A stretch of 64,000 bases of DNA from Apium graveolens. Its lineage: Eukaryota; Streptophyta; Magnoliopsida; Apiales; Apiaceae. The position numbers were made by a program, and so were the translations under genes. Under the pieces are notes generated by a model. The model made no database searches, was not told the origin of the DNA, and saw only the letters and a list, made by a program, of their open reading frames with translations. Within the stretch, counting starts at the first letter, position 1. The number at the start of each line of letters is the position of its first letter. The stretch spans positions 91,561,671 through 91,625,670 of the forward strand of contig NC_133653.1 in the NCBI RefSeq assembly GCF_009905375.1. The letters run 5' to 3'. This document shows, one piece after another, positions 9,382 through 23,248 of this stretch.

Positions 9382-12300
9382 GCAAGTAACTATATAGCAG
9401 TTCTACAATATCAATTCTCAATATACTTTGAACAAACTAGGGCATTCTATCTTAGCTAATCTAGGTGGCAGATTTCCATATATTTATTTTTGTTTTATTT
9501 GGGATAAGGAAAGGGTATCCGAAGAATAGTTGGGCTTTCAAGAAACAAAGCTCGAAACAGGACGAAAGCCGACATTCATCACAATTCATTTTAGGATCAA
9601 AATAGATCTTTCGGTAGAGGAAAGCAACAGTATTTCAAGATATAGAATCATTCATATGATCAACAATTTCAGGAATCAGGGTTCTGAGCATTAAGCTCCA
9701 CATTAACATAATCAACTCTTTTCAAAGCAGTATAAACCATTTTCATTTCCAAAAATCAATTTACTGAATAAAAGTTTCAGTTCCCTTTTTAAATAATCAT
9801 TTAGGACCCTTGATTGGATCACTTATCTTTCCATTTCATTATATACGGGTGATCAGCCCGTATCGACCTCCATTCCGGTCTTTAAGGTACCATTCGGCAT
9901 AATTTCAGCCTTAAATTGGACTAGTCCCACTAGCCTCTTACCATGACTAGACTAGACTAGTCCCACTAGCCTCTTACGTCTCAATCCAATCCATCAGGAA
10001 TCCATTTGGAAAACCTTGAGTTGGAAAATAATAGGTTTTCTAAAATTCATTTTATCATTACCAAACCTTTGAAATCATTCGGACTCTTTCAAGTCGAAAC
10101 TCATTTTTAATTCAGATTTTAAAGAAACAAAGTTCAGGGAGTGAATCAAAGATACGCAAGGAATAATTCTCAAGAATTCTGTATCAAGGATAATAAGGTA
10201 CTAAATTTGAAGGATCAGTAATAACTTAGGGATCATTAGGGCGATCAAGAGAAACAGGGTATCATTAACAGAGTTATCCAAGATAATTAAAGGTTCAATA
10301 TGATTCATGGCATTATAGGAAACTGGAACAGAAAGGCAGATTATCAAAGGGTGAAATTAATAGGATTATCAATAACAGGTTATCAAGAACAAGGGTACTT
10401 CAAATCAATATCAGGATTTCATAGAGCAAGGGTTTATACTTTAACAGTTCAATACTCTACATGGTATGAACAACATTTCCTTTATAATCATTTACACAAG
10501 TAATCAGAGTTACTTTCCTGAAATTGCTTTCATGAGGGTTGAACTACTGCCACCTAGTATACTTTTCCCTTTCCTAGCCCGAATGCCCTCACGCTCCGAA
10601 TCTACAATAAAAACCAAAAATCTTAATTAGATTCCCAACTCTCGTTCCCGGAACGATCTCTCTATACGATAACTCGATTATATCTTTGACTCGAGCATAC
10701 GAATATAGCTTATACAAATAAGCACACAGCACATAGCACAATCATTTCTCGAAGTTTTTATATCCTTATATACCTAGCAATCAAAGCATACTCGCTTGAC
10801 CTAGGCTATTTCTCAAATCACACTAACACGACTCTTTTACGAGTACTAGACCCATTTACAACCAAACATTTACGTCCATAACTATCACTTATATCTTTTA
10901 AAATCAACCAAATACGCATTTTAATTCATATAAACACATGGCTTATTCTAAACCATTAAAGAATCATTCTCCTTTCTTTTAATTATAAAAATTCGAACCA
11001 TAATCATACATATACAATCAAATTTCTCAAAAATCACACCATACAACTTTAGTTCTAGCATGATTCCACATTTAAACTAGCACCATTTTCTTGATCAACA
11101 ACCATTCGAACCAAAACATACATACATGCTCACATGCAATTCAATTTCAACTTATCACGATATCAAACACTTTATCTTTATCAAGTAAGCCAACTAAGTT
11201 CCTTAACACAATTGATTTTCACCTTAATTATAACATGCATCCATTCATTCATCAAATTAATCCATTTTAACTCCATTTCATTCGGTAATAACTCAAATTC
11301 ACATCTCAAGGACAAATCAATGACATGCACATCTTGATCCTTTTTAAAACTAACATGCAATCACTTTTAGGCTATTCACACTTAGTGTTTACCAAGATTA
11401 TCTCACAAAAGTGAATTTCCTTTCTTATTAACTCAAAAATTCGAACCTAAACTTAGCATGCAACAATAATTCATTCCTTATTAATCTAATCACCATCCAT
11501 CATTACTTTAATCAAGTCTACTCACAACAAACCACTTTAAAGATTCAACCCATTCGGGTTTATCAAGAAAACACACATACAAAGATCAATCTTGACATGC
11601 AAAGTCCTATATCACATTTTCAACTTGTTTTTAACTTAGTCATTTAACTCATTTTCATCAAGATTTCCGAAGCACAAAGCCAAACATCACCTAATGACTC
11701 AACCTTAATCAAATTATTCAATGCATGCATTCACTTAATCACAAATCAATCTCTTTTAAACCCATTTTCCATTCGGCAAACATTCAAAATTCACAATCCA
11801 AGAACCAAACTTTGACATGCATCACTAACTCCTCTTTTAAATCAACATGCAACTCTATTTCCTACTAATTAAGCTTAGTTCATACCAAGATCCAGTCACA
11901 AAATTCAATTTCCCTTTTTATTAGCATAAAGCCGCAGTAAAAACTCACATGCAAATCATAAATTTTGATTTTCTAAGCAACAATCACATGCACACATTCA
12001 TTTCATAATCAAGGAAATCATTTTACCAATCACATACTCAATTTTCAACAAAAGAAACAAAACCCTTTTTCAAGCTTTCAAGAAACCATAACATGCAACA
12101 TTAAAATCCAACAATCACATCATGGAAAACCCACCGGCTCTCCTTTGGATCATGGCTGGTGGTGGTCGAACTTGAGAGAGTCCATGACGGATCTCTTCTC
12201 GAGTTTATGACCTCCAAAACCTCTTAAAATCACTCTTATAGTTATGCTTCAAGAAATTATTTTTCTTAAACACAACCATAGTGATCACTTCAACAAAACC

Positions 12301-12540
12301 TTTATAATCACTTACATGCAAGTAGGAATTGAAGTATATACCAAGAATAACAACTAATGGAAGCAATATCTCGGTGTTTGAGTGTGTTTTAATGGTTGCA
12401 TGCGAGTGAGAGAGGTGAGAGATGAGAGAGCTGAGAGGGAGTGAGAGAGAGAGAGAGTGTGTTCGGGAGAAAGAAAGAAAAAGAGAGAAGAGAGAATGAG
12501 TGCTCGGGAAAGAAAGAAGAAAATGGGGAGGAAGGGGTTG

Positions 12541-12547
12541 ATTTATA
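12541..12547 (-). promoter_or_regulatory. TATA-like site before CT-rich leader (LTR2)
   Basis: TATAAAT on the minus strand is followed by the pyrimidine-rich tract at about 12418-12508, as in LTR1. Confidence 0.4.
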
Positions 12548-13475
12548 CTCCACCAAAGCAAGGGCAAGATGGTAATTTAATAATTCCTTTTTGACTCACA
12601 CATACTTTCTCTTTTTACTTAAATACAACAAAATTCAAATATAAAATATATCTCTCTCGGGAAGTCAAGAATTATTGAAAATGATAATTTTAACACGTAG
12701 GTCTCGTAATTAGCTTTTTATCCATTACTCATAATAAGAATTTGAGCGAACGGTTGATTTTATATGAATTTCGCAAACTTGCTTTAATAAATATATTTTC
12801 CACATAAAATCAATTTAAAAATGCAAAGATCAATAATCAAATTCACTTATCATTTTTATAAAGTCTCTAAGGTCTTTACAAGGATAACAGAACAAATCCC
12901 ATATTTTTATCTTACTCGGATGGTTTTATAAAATGCACGAAGGTTAAATAAACCCTTATTTAAATCAAATAATTCCTTTAAATCCATAAAAATGTCACAG
13001 AGCACACAGTCATGCACACAGGCTAGCAATCACACATATACGATCATATAATGACTCAGGTCTGATCACAAATTTATTCCTCTTTATATCTGTATTCCCT
13101 TTTTATTCTTTATCATCTTTTACGCGTACCGGGTCACGTTCAGCCTGACGGCCCGACACACAGCGTTTCGATTATGCTTCTCATTATATTTGCCAATCAA
13201 CACGTCTCTTAAGACGAAATACTTTATTCATTCACTTCACATATAATTCACATTTTATATCAAATAATTCCATATTAGGACGGGTTCCGTTCTACCTGAC
13301 GGCCCGACACCACAGCTCGACTTCTAAGCTGACTCTTTAAATTGGAACGTTTTTATCCACGCTCCTTAACTCTAGTATACAGATAAGACAAATAATCACC
13401 GCTTAATCACATAATCTCATCACATAACACATACTTTACTTTCTTAATTACGACGCAAAATTCTCGGTCGTTACA

Positions 13476-13505
13476 ATCTACCCTCCTTAAAAGGATTCTG
13501 TCCCC
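13476..13505 (-). other. Polypurine tract, copy B
   Basis: Same sequence and position relative to the LTR as in copy A (AAGGAGGG then TAGAT before TGTAACG on the minus strand). Confidence 0.85.
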
Positions 13506-13515
13506 AGAATCTAAT

Positions 13516-16500
13516 CTAAGCAAATAGATGGGGATACTTTTCTTTCATTTCGCTTTCTAATTCCCAAGTCGATTCCTCGACTAGTGGATTTCTCCACAAC
13601 ACTCTAACTAGAGGTACAACTTTATTTCTAAGCGTCCTTTCTTTTCGATCCAAAATTCACACTGGTTGTTCCACATAGGACAAATCTGGTTGGATTTCTA
13701 CTGGTTCCAACTCGATCACATGGCTCGCGTCGGCATTATACTTTCTCAGGAGAGATACATGAAATACATTGTGCAGATGTTGCATTTGCGGCGGCAGTAC
13801 CAATTCATACGCCACTTTCCCAACTTGTCGCAATACTTCAAATGGTCCAATGTACCTTGGACTTAGCTTTCCTTTCTTTCCAAATTGAGTTAAACCTTTC
13901 CAAGGAGATATCTTCAGCAAGACCTTGTCTCCAGTTTCGAATTGCACATCTTTTCACTCTTTGATTCGCGTACTTTGCCTGTCGGTCTTGAACTGCAATT
14001 AATCTTTTTCGTATCATTTCAACTTTTTCCTTCGTTTGCTGCACTAGCTCGGAGCCAATTAACTTGCGCTCATCAACTTCGTCCCAATAAGTAGGGGATC
14101 TACACTTCCTTCCATACAACGCTTCATAAGGCGGCATGCCAATACTTGCGTGATAACTGTTGTTGTAGGAAAACTCAATTAAGGGCAAATGATCGTCCCA
14201 ATTTCCTTTGAAATCTATTACGCAGGTTCGCAACATATCCTCAATTGTCTGAATTGTCCTTTCACTTTGTCCGTCTGTTTGCGGATGATATGCTGTACTC
14301 ATTTTCAATTTCGTTCCCAAATGATCGTGGAATTATCGCCAAAATCTCGAATTAAACCTTGGATCTCTATCAGACACGATAGATACAGGAACTCCGTGAT
14401 GCATCACGATTTCATCTAGATACAATTTGACCAGCTTCTCTAATGAAAACCTTTTGTTTATCGGCAAGAAATGTGCTGACTTTGTCAATCGATCAATTAC
14501 CACCCAAATCGCATCATGATTAGACTTGGTTTTAGGTAATCCTACCACGAAATCCATCGCGATATGTTCCCATTTCCATTCAGGTATGTCCAGTGGCTGA
14601 AGCAATCCACTTGGCCTTTGATGTTCCGCTTTAACTCTTTGGCACGTGTAACATTTGCTTGTCCATTCCGCAATTTCCTTTTTCATGTTTGGCCACCAAA
14701 AATTTTCTTTCAAATCCTGGTACATCTTCATACTCCCAGGGTGGATTGAAAATCTCTAGTTATGTGCTTCTTGCAAAATCTCGTGCTTTAGTTCCACAAG
14801 ATCAGGTATCCAAATACGTGAGTTAACACGGTATATCCCTTTTCCATCCTTTTGAGCTTTAATTTCTTCTCCCGTCAACTTATTCCTTTCGCGATTCATC
14901 ACTTGCTCTTGATAGCATCTAATCTTTTCCAAAATTTCAGGTTGAAACTGTATTGCATAAATGGCTTCACCTCCACATTCTGGAGTCTGCACCACTATTT
15001 CCATCTTTTCAAAGTCCTTGATTAATTCTTCTGATGACGTTAACATATTCAACTTTTCCTTTTGACTTAAAGCATCAGCTACCACATTTGCCTTTCCAGG
15101 ATGATAGTTTATCGCACAATCATAATCTTTGATCAATTCCAACCACCTTCTTTGTCGCATATTTAGTTCTTTCTGAGTAAAGATATACTTTAAGCTCTTA
15201 TGGTCCGTATAAATCTCGCACTTTTCCCCGTTCAAATAATGCCTCCAAATCTTAAGGGCAAATACAATTGCTGCCAATTCCAAATCGTGCGTCGGATACT
15301 TTTGCTCGTGCGGCTTGAGTTGCCTTGACGCGTATGCTATTACCTTCCCGTGTTGCATTAACACGCATCCAAGTCCTTTATAGGAAGCATCACTGAATAT
15401 CACAAATTCACCTTTATCATCTGGTAATACCAACACAGGGGCGGTTACCAACCTCTTCTTTAACTCTTGAAAACTTTCCTCACACTTTTCTGTCCAAACG
15501 AACTTCTCATTCTTTCTCGTCAATTTTTTCAATGGAACGGAAATCTTTGAGAAATCTTGCACAAACCTTCTATAGTATCCGGCAAATCCCAGAAAACTTC
15601 TGACTTCCATCGGAGTCTTGGGTCTTTCCCAATTCATTACAGCTTCTATCTTGGCTGGATCCACTTTAATTCCTTCTTTATTAACTACATGACCAAGAAA
15701 TTGCACTTCCTTTAGCCAAAATTCACACTTTGAAAACTTTGCATACAACTTCTCTTTTCGCAGAATTTCCAAGGAAATCCTCAAATGCTCCTTATGATCT
15801 TCCTCCGTTTTGGAATAAATAAGTATATCGCCAATAAACACAATCACGAACTTGTCTAAATACTGCTTGAACACTCTGTTCATAAGATCTATAAATGCAG
15901 CTGGCGCATTCGTCAAGCCAAATTCCATCACCAAAAATTCATAATGTCCGTATCTTGTTCGGAACGCTGTCTTGGGTATATCTTCCGCTTTGATCTTTAA
16001 TTGATGATACCCCGATCTTAAATCAATCTTTGAGAAACACGAAGCTTCTTTCAATTGGTCAAACAAGTCCTCAATCCGCGGTAGAGGGTACTTATTCTTG
16101 ATCGTCAACTTATTCAGTTCACGGTAATCGATACAAAATCGCATACTTCCATCCTTCTTCTTTACAAACAACACCGGTGCGCCCCACGGGGATACACTCG
16201 GTCGGATTACTCCTTTTTCCAACAACTCTTGCAACTAAGCTGCCAATTCCTTCATTTCAACCGGCGCCATGCGATAGGGAGCTTTCGACACTGGTTCCGT
16301 ACCAGGAGCCAATTCAATCATAAACTCGATCTCTCTGTCTGGAGGTAGTCCAGGCAATTCATCAGGAAACACGTCCGGAAAATCTCTTACTACCGGAATA
16401 TCGTCGATCCTTACAGATTCTTTCTCCACGTCCATGACATGAGCCAAATAAACCTCGCATCCTTGACGCATTAATCTTCTCGCCTCAATAACCGTTAGAA

Positions 16501-18025
16501 ACTTCTTATCTTGCCTTTTTCCTTTAAATATCACTTCCTCACCATCCTTGGTTTTTAACTTCACTTTCTTACTTTTACACTCTATTTGCGCCTCATGATT
16601 TGACAACCAATCCATTCCTAGAATAACCTCAAATTCTCCTAACTTAAAAGGAATTAAGTCAGCAGAAAAGTGCCGACCTTCTATAGACACATCACCGTCG
16701 GGACAAATCTTATTAACAACAATTTTCTCTTGATTTGCTACCTCTATAATCAACTTAGGCTCTAGAGGGTACGCAACACAATTTAACCTATCAAGAATGC
16801 TTTCAGAAATAAAAGATCTGGTTGCTCCAGAATCCATCAAAACTTTTACTTCTACTGAGTTTATAACAAGCATACCTGCTACCACGTCCACATCTTGCAC
16901 CGCATCTTTCATTGACATGTTAAAGGTCCTAGCTCTGGGTTGAGCTGATGGTGCTGGGAGAGACGGTGATCCAGCAATTCTGAGAACATTAGCCTTCTGC
17001 ACAGGCTCCTTGCAATTTCTAGCCATATGGCCTACCTTGCCACACTTGAAATAAGCCAAATCAGGCTTCCTTACTTCATTTGAACATTTTGAAGAATAAT
17101 GCCCCTTCTGGTTGCACTTAAAACATGTTATATCCAGCTTATTATACCTCCCCGGGTGTCTCTTTCCACAGTTCCTGCATTCTTGCATCTGGGGTCTGCT
17201 TTCCTTTCCCGGTTGTCCAGCTTTCTGGAAATGGTTCTTCTGAGCTCCATTCCCGGGTCTAAACCTCTGGAACTTTTTGTTCTGACCTCCACCATTCTTC
17301 CCAAACTTTCCTCTGACCTTTGAACTTCCTTGCTCTTGCTCAGAGCTTTCAAACTTCCTCTTTCTTCCTTCATTTTCTCTTCGAGCAGCTTCCCGCTCAC
17401 CTTCCACTATCATTGCTTTCTGAACCAAAGCAGCATAGTTCTTGATCTCCAATATCGCTATTTGACTCCTAATCCACGGCTTAAGTCCCTGCTGGAACCT
17501 CTTAGCCTTCTTTACTTCAGTATTCACGTACTCTGGCACGAACCTTGCCAACTCCGAAAACTTCACCTCATATTCTGCTACCGACATTTCCTCCTGTCTA
17601 AGATCCAGAAATTTCATCTCCAACTGATCTTACATATAACTTGGCAAATATTTTTCCAGAAACATCTCAGTGAACTTCTCCCAAGATAAGTCTTTGCCTT
17701 CCAACAACGCCTTAGAAGACTCCCACCAGAAACTTGCTTCATCCCTCAAATAATAACTTGCGTACTGAGCTTTCTTATCATCCTTAACTTCGGCTAGCTC
17801 AAAGGCTTTTTCCATCTCTCTCAACCACGACTGTGCTTTAATTGGATCTGGCAAACTTAAGAACTCTGGAGGATGAACAGATTGAAAGTGCTTGAAATTT
17901 CCAACTTTTGGGGCCACAGGTTGTTGCAAAAGCTGAGCAAGTCTGCTCATCAAAGTGGTTTCTGGGTTTATTTCTGGGTCTTGGGTGGGAATTTCTTCTT
18001 CTTGGTGATCTGGTGAGTTGGCCAT
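13516..18025 (-). pseudogene. Gag-Pol polyprotein of copy B, disabled chromovirus
   Basis: Nearly identical to copy A, with ATG at 18025 and the same domain order through the chromodomain. It shares all copy-A lesions: TAG 16235-16237, TAG 14756-14758, TAA 14333-14335, the frameshift near 13948-13972, TGA 13657-13659 and the RT FIGD change (15830-15832). It has one private lesion, TAA at 17630-17632, where copy A has CAA (Gln), which splits gag. Shared lesions mean the damage predates the duplication; the private one came after. Small substitutions also differ (for example CQRVKAEH here, CQIVKAEH in copy A). Confidence 0.93.
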
Positions 18026-18569
18026 TTCTTACAAACCTGATTGAGCAATTATTTAGCAATACGATAGCATGGCATATATATAACAACAATTTTTTTATGA
18101 AATCTCTTTTATGGGTTTTAAGTTTTACCCAATTTGCACATGCAATCCTATTACTACATAATTCTCATATCAGTGTTGTTTTATCATGGCACGGAATAGG
18201 GTTTTACGATCTTTAGACATGGTTGTATGAAAACATAGCTGTATTTAAAACATGGCATTGAGAACAGTTTATAAGATAAACAAGGTGCACAAAGGAAAGC
18301 AAGATAATAGATTTATTTAAATCAAGGGTTACATAGGAAATATTCTGGATTTTAAGGTTCTGAAACAAGGTACAATAAATAGCAGGGTTAAATAGAGGAA
18401 AAACTGGAAAACATCCCCCTATCTACCCCTAACTTCCAACTACTACTACACTGGTCTGAAATACAACAAGATAAATGAAAAAGGGATCCCGGCATCTGAC
18501 CAAGTATCCCAAAGCCTACCGGCACTGAAAACAACAACAACAATATACGGGCTCAACCAACAGTCCCGT

Positions 18570-19064
18570 CTAATCATCTAGGATCTCTCTCAACACAATC
18601 AACATCCAGCGAATGATCTTATGCAGCCTCCGGGCCTCAGCATCAGCATCGCCAGTGGATGGTCCCTCATCCAATCTCTTCCTGGCAACCTGCTCCACCA
18701 TCTTCACCCGAACTCGCCACTCATCATCCATAACAGAAGCACTCTGCCTAGACTCTCTGGCTAGCCTATCCACCAAAGCTCCCAACTCAGGAATGCGGGA
18801 GTACACAAAGTCTCGGTCCTGGGCTAACTTGCCACCAACACTGATAGGAACAGTCTTAGGCATCTCCGACTCTGTCTCAGGGGCAGGGGTCTCTGAATCA
18901 GGCCTCAAGGGTGAAATCTGCATAGGGATCTCACTACTCTCAGAAGGGTCCTCCTCTAGGTCTGAACTAACATATACAGGCTCCTCTAGAGAGGGTGGAA
19001 TAGGGTCCACAGGGGTACCAGTCAAGCTAATCTCTGAGTCTGAATCACTACCACTACTAGGATC
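18570..19064 (-). CDS. Pre-gag acidic/helical ORF, copy B (predicted exon 2)
   Basis: Same as the copy-A ORF, with two changes seen by eye (SSDLEEDPS for SSDPEEDPS, and STGDADA for STSDADA). The frame is open throughout. The phase-0 acceptor AG is at 19065-19066. Function unknown; retained in a copy whose gag and pol are both broken. Confidence 0.6.
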   Translation of the reverse strand, partial: DPSSGSDSDSEISLTGTPVDPIPPSLEEPVYVSSDLEEDPSESSEIPMQISPLRPDSETPAPETESEMPKTVPISVGGKLAQDRDFVYSRIPELGALVDRLARESRQSASVMDDEWRVRVKMVEQVARKRLDEGPSTGDADAEARRLHKIIRWMLIVLREILDD

Positions 19065-19576
19065 CTGAGAGAAAACATAAAATAACAACCAAGAAACAAT
19101 GTTAGGGGCAAATAAAGCTTCCAGCTAACTCACACCCTAACTCTAGTTTTTGCTTTACCAATCAAACACTTTCCTTAGACTATACCTAATAGTCTAACTC
19201 AACTCTACATGAGTCGAACTCTCACGCGATATAGATATATTCCCAAAATACCCCTTTTTAAAACCTAACTTGTCTCAGGGACTAGATCCTGTAGCTCTGA
19301 TACCAACTTGTGACACCCTCAATCTCGGAGTTAGGAAATGAGGACTCACACACCTCTATTATAATAATAAAATATGCATAAACCCCGATTAACTACTAAC
19401 AGGATCAACAGGATAAAGTATGAGACAAGATTACAACTACCAATCATAAAATATAACTTACAAACCCAAAATATTACTAAATAATCAATATCGATTCCGG
19501 CTGGGAACCGACAGATAACCCATTGTATCTTTATACACCTCTTTCTAGGCGCGAGCTCACTCATAACCTGTACTAC
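19065..19576 (-). other. Predicted intron spanning the primer binding site, copy B
   Basis: Donor CAG|GTAGTA at 19577/19576 and acceptor CTCTCAG|GAT at 19065/19064, both phase 0, 512 nt, identical in layout to copy A. Confidence 0.55.
19294..19305 (-). other. Primer binding site (initiator tRNA-Met), copy B
   Basis: TGGTATCAGAGC on the minus strand, five bases from the start of LTR3 at 19311. Confidence 0.92.
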
Positions 19577-19657
19577 CTGCTCTGGCAACTGGAAGCCCTC
19601 AACACGGTAGGGACCAACAGGTACGCTCTTACGAGCAGTGCGCCTAAGCCTGGCCAT
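19577..19657 (-). CDS. Histone H3 tail-like LTR ORF in LTR3 (predicted exon 1)
   Basis: Identical in its first 27 codons to the LTR2 copy (MARLRRTARKS start at 19657). As the 5' LTR of copy B, this copy would be transcribed with the copy-B pre-gag ORF. Unspliced, it runs to 19346. Confidence 0.6.
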
Positions 19658-19698
19658 CTTCTTGCTTAACTGCCATGGTTAGATTAAGACAAAACAAA

Positions 19699-19713
19699 TG
19701 AGTATAAAACTCA
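19699..19713 (-). promoter_or_regulatory. Conserved LTR hairpin upstream of the H3-like ORF (LTR3)
   Basis: Same TGAG/CTCA stem as at 9367-9381. Confidence 0.5.
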
Positions 19714-22700
19714 GCAAGTAACTATATAGCAGTTCTACAATATCAATTCTCAATATACTTTGAACAAACTAGGGCATTCTATCTTAGCTAATCTAGGTGG
19801 CAGATTTCCATATATTTATTTTTGTTTTATTTGGGATAAGGAAAGGGTATCCGAAGAATAGTTGGGCTTTCAAGAAACAAAGCTCGAAACAGGACGAAAG
19901 CCGACATTCATCACAATTCATTTTAGGATCAAAATAGATCTTTCGGTAGAGGAAAGCAACAGTATTTCAAGATATAGAATCATTCATATGATCAACAATT
20001 TCAGGAATCAGGGTTCTGAGCATTAAGCTCCACATTAACATAATCAACTCTTTTCAAAGCAGTATAAACCATTTTCATTTCCAAAAATCAATTTACTGAA
20101 TAAAAGTTTCAGTTCCCTTTTTAAATAATCATTTAGGACCCTTGATTGGATCACTTATCTTTCCATTTCATTATATACGGGTGATCAGCCCGTATCGACC
20201 TCCATTCCGGTCTTTAAGGTACCATTCGGCATAATTTCAGCCTTAAATTGGACTAGTCCCACTAGCCTCTTACCATGACTAGACTAGTCCCACTAGCCTC
20301 TTACGTCTCAATCCAATCCATCAGGAATCCATTTGGAAAACCTTGAGTTGGAAAATAATAGGTTTTCTAAAATTCATTTTATCATTACCAAACCTTTGAA
20401 ATCATTCGGACTCTTTCAAGTCGAAACTCATTTTTAATTCAGATTTTAAAGAAACAAAGTTCAGGGAGTGAATCAAAGATACGCAAGGAATAATTCTCAA
20501 GAATTCTGTATCAAGGATAATAAGGTACTAAATTTGAAGGATCAGTAATAACTTAGGGATCATTAGGGCGATCAAGAGAAACAGGGTATCATTAACAGAG
20601 TTATCCAAGATAATTAAAGGTTCAATATGATTCATGGCATTATAGGAAACTGGAACAGAAAGGCAGATTATCAAAGGGTGAAATTAATAGGATTATCAAT
20701 AACAGGTTATCAAGAACAAGGGTACTTCAAATCAATATCAGGATTTCATAGAGCAAGGGTTTTATACTTTAACAGTTCAATACTCTACATGGTATGAACA
20801 ACATTTCCTTTATAATCATTTACACAAGTAATCAGAGTTACTTTCCTGAAATTGCTTTCATGAGGGTTGAACTACTGCCACCTAGTATACTTTTCCCTTT
20901 CCTAGCCCGAATGCCCTCACGCTCCGAATCTACAATAAAAACCAAAAATCTTAATTAGATTCCCAACTCTCGTTCCCGGAACGATCTCTCTATATGATAA
21001 CTCGATTATATCTTTGACTCGAGCATACGAATATAGCTTATACAAATAAGCACACAGCACATAGCACAATCATTTCTCGAAGTTTTTATATCCTTATATA
21101 CCTAGCAATCAAAGCATACTCGCTTGACCTAGGCTATTTCTCAAATCACACTAACACGACTCTTTTACGAGTACTAGACCCATTTACAACCAAACATTTA
21201 CGTCCATAACTATCACTTATATCTTTTAAAATCAACCAAATACGCATTTTAATTCATATAAACACATGGCTTATTCTAAACCATTAAAGAATCATTCTCC
21301 TTTCTTTTAATTATAAAAATTCGAACCATAATCATACATATACAATCAAATTTCTCAAAAATCACACCATACAACTTTAGTTCTAGCATGATTCCACATT
21401 TAAACTAGCACCATTTTCTTGATCAACAACCATTCGAACCAAAATATACATACATGCTCACATGCAATTCAATTTCAACTTATCACGATATCAAACACTT
21501 TATCTTTATCAAGTAAGCCAACTAAGTTCCTTAACACAATTGATTTTCACCTTAATTATAACATGCATCCATTCATTCATCAAATTAATCCATTTTAACT
21601 CCATTTCATTCGGCAATAACTCAAATTCACATCTCAAGGACAAATCAATGACATGCACATCTTGATCCTTTTTAAAACTAACATGCAATCACTTTTAGGC
21701 TATTCACACTTAGTGTTTACCAAGATTATCTCACAAAAGTCAATTTCCTTTCTTATTAACTCAAAAATTCTAACCTAAACTTAGCATGCAACAATAATTC
21801 ATTCCTTATTAATCTAATCACCATCCATCATTACTTTAATCAAGTCTACTCACAAAAAACCACTTTAAAGATTTAACCCATTCGGGTTTATCAAGAAAAC
21901 ACACATACAAAGATCAATCTTGACATGCAAAGTCCTATATCACATTTTCAACTTGTTTTTAACTTAGTCATTTAACTCATTTTCATCAAGATTTCCAAAG
22001 CTCAAAGCCAAACATCACCTAATGACTCAACCTTAATCAAATTATTCAATGCATGTATTCACTTAATAACAAATCAATCTCTTTTAAACCCATTTTCCAT
22101 TCGGCAAACATTCAAAATTCACAATCCAAGAACCAAACATTGACATGCATCACTAACTCCTCTTTTAAATCAACATGCAAATCTATTTCCTACTAATTAA
22201 GCTTAGTTCATACCAAGATCAAGCCACAAAATTCAATTTCCCTTTTTATTAGCATAAAGCCGCAACAAAAACTCACATGCAAATAATAAATTTTGATTTT
22301 CTAAGTAACAATCACATGCACACATTCATTTTACAATCAAGGAATTCATTTTACCAATCACATACTCAATTTTCAATAAAAGAAACAAAACCCTTTTTCA
22401 AGCTTTCAAGAAACCATAACATGCAACATTAAAATCCAACAATCACATCATGGAAAACCCACCGGCTCTCCTTTGGATCATGGCCGGTGGTGGTCGAACT
22501 TGAGAGAGTCCATGACGGATCTCTTCTCGAGTTTATGACCTCCAAAACCTCTTAAAATCACTCTTATAGTTATGCTTCAAGAAATTGTTTTTCTTAAACA
22601 CAACCATAGTGATCACTTCAACAAAACCTTTATAATCACTTACATGCAAGTAGGAATTGAAGTATATACCAAGAATAACAACTAATGGAAGCAATATCTC

Positions 22701-22866
22701 GGTGTTTGAGTGTGTTTTAATGGTTGCATGCGAGTGAGAGAGGTGAGAGATGAGAGAGCTGAGAGGGAGTGAGAGAGAGAGAGTGTGCTCGGGAGAAAGA
22801 AAGAAAAAGAGAGAAGATAGAGTGAGTGCTCGGGAAAGAAAGAAGAAAATGGGGAGGAAGGGGTTG

Positions 22867-22873
22867 ATTTATA
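22867..22873 (-). promoter_or_regulatory. TATA-like site before CT-rich leader (LTR3)
   Basis: TATAAAT on the minus strand, then a C/T-rich tract; equivalent to the sites in LTR1 and LTR2. Confidence 0.4.
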
Positions 22874-23248
22874 CTCCACCAAAGCAAGGGCAAGATGGTA
22901 ATTTAATAATTCCTTTTTGACTCAAACATACTTTCTCTTTTTACTTAAATGCAATAAAATTCAAATATAAAATATATCTCTCTCGGGAAGTCGAGAATTA
23001 TTGAAAATGACAATTTTAACACGTAGGTCTCGAAATTAGCTTTTTATCCATTACTCATAATAAGAATTTGAGCGAACGGTTGTCACACCCCCAACTTAAA
23101 TAGCAAAATAATTATAGCTATTACATCATTTTAATGAGTATTACACAAACAAAATCCAAGATCTTACAGTTTAGGGTTTGGAACTGCCCAACACTACCAA
23201 CTATTACATCTGATTACAAATACCGAGTCCTCACACAACTATTATTAC

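Larger units (their letters stand above)
8979..13475 (-). repeat. LTR2, shared middle LTR of the array (4497 bp), mosaic
   Basis: It is bounded by the primer binding site of copy A on the left and the polypurine tract of copy B on the right, so it acts as 5' LTR of copy A and 3' LTR of copy B. From the left end to about 10940 its variants match LTR3. From about 11117 to its right end they match LTR1. The switch is explained by unequal crossing over between the two LTRs of one ancestral element. It contains the H3-like ORF, a small hairpin, a short duplicated block (ACTAGTCCCACTAGCC twice near 9920-9975), CATGCA motifs, a TATA site and a GA-rich tract. Confidence 0.93.

Noticed and set aside
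1..20660. Assembly artefact as the cause of the 10.3-kb repeat
   Set aside because: Copies differ by scattered substitutions, a private stop at 17630-17632 and a mosaic LTR, which a simple duplicated contig would not show; long reads would settle it.
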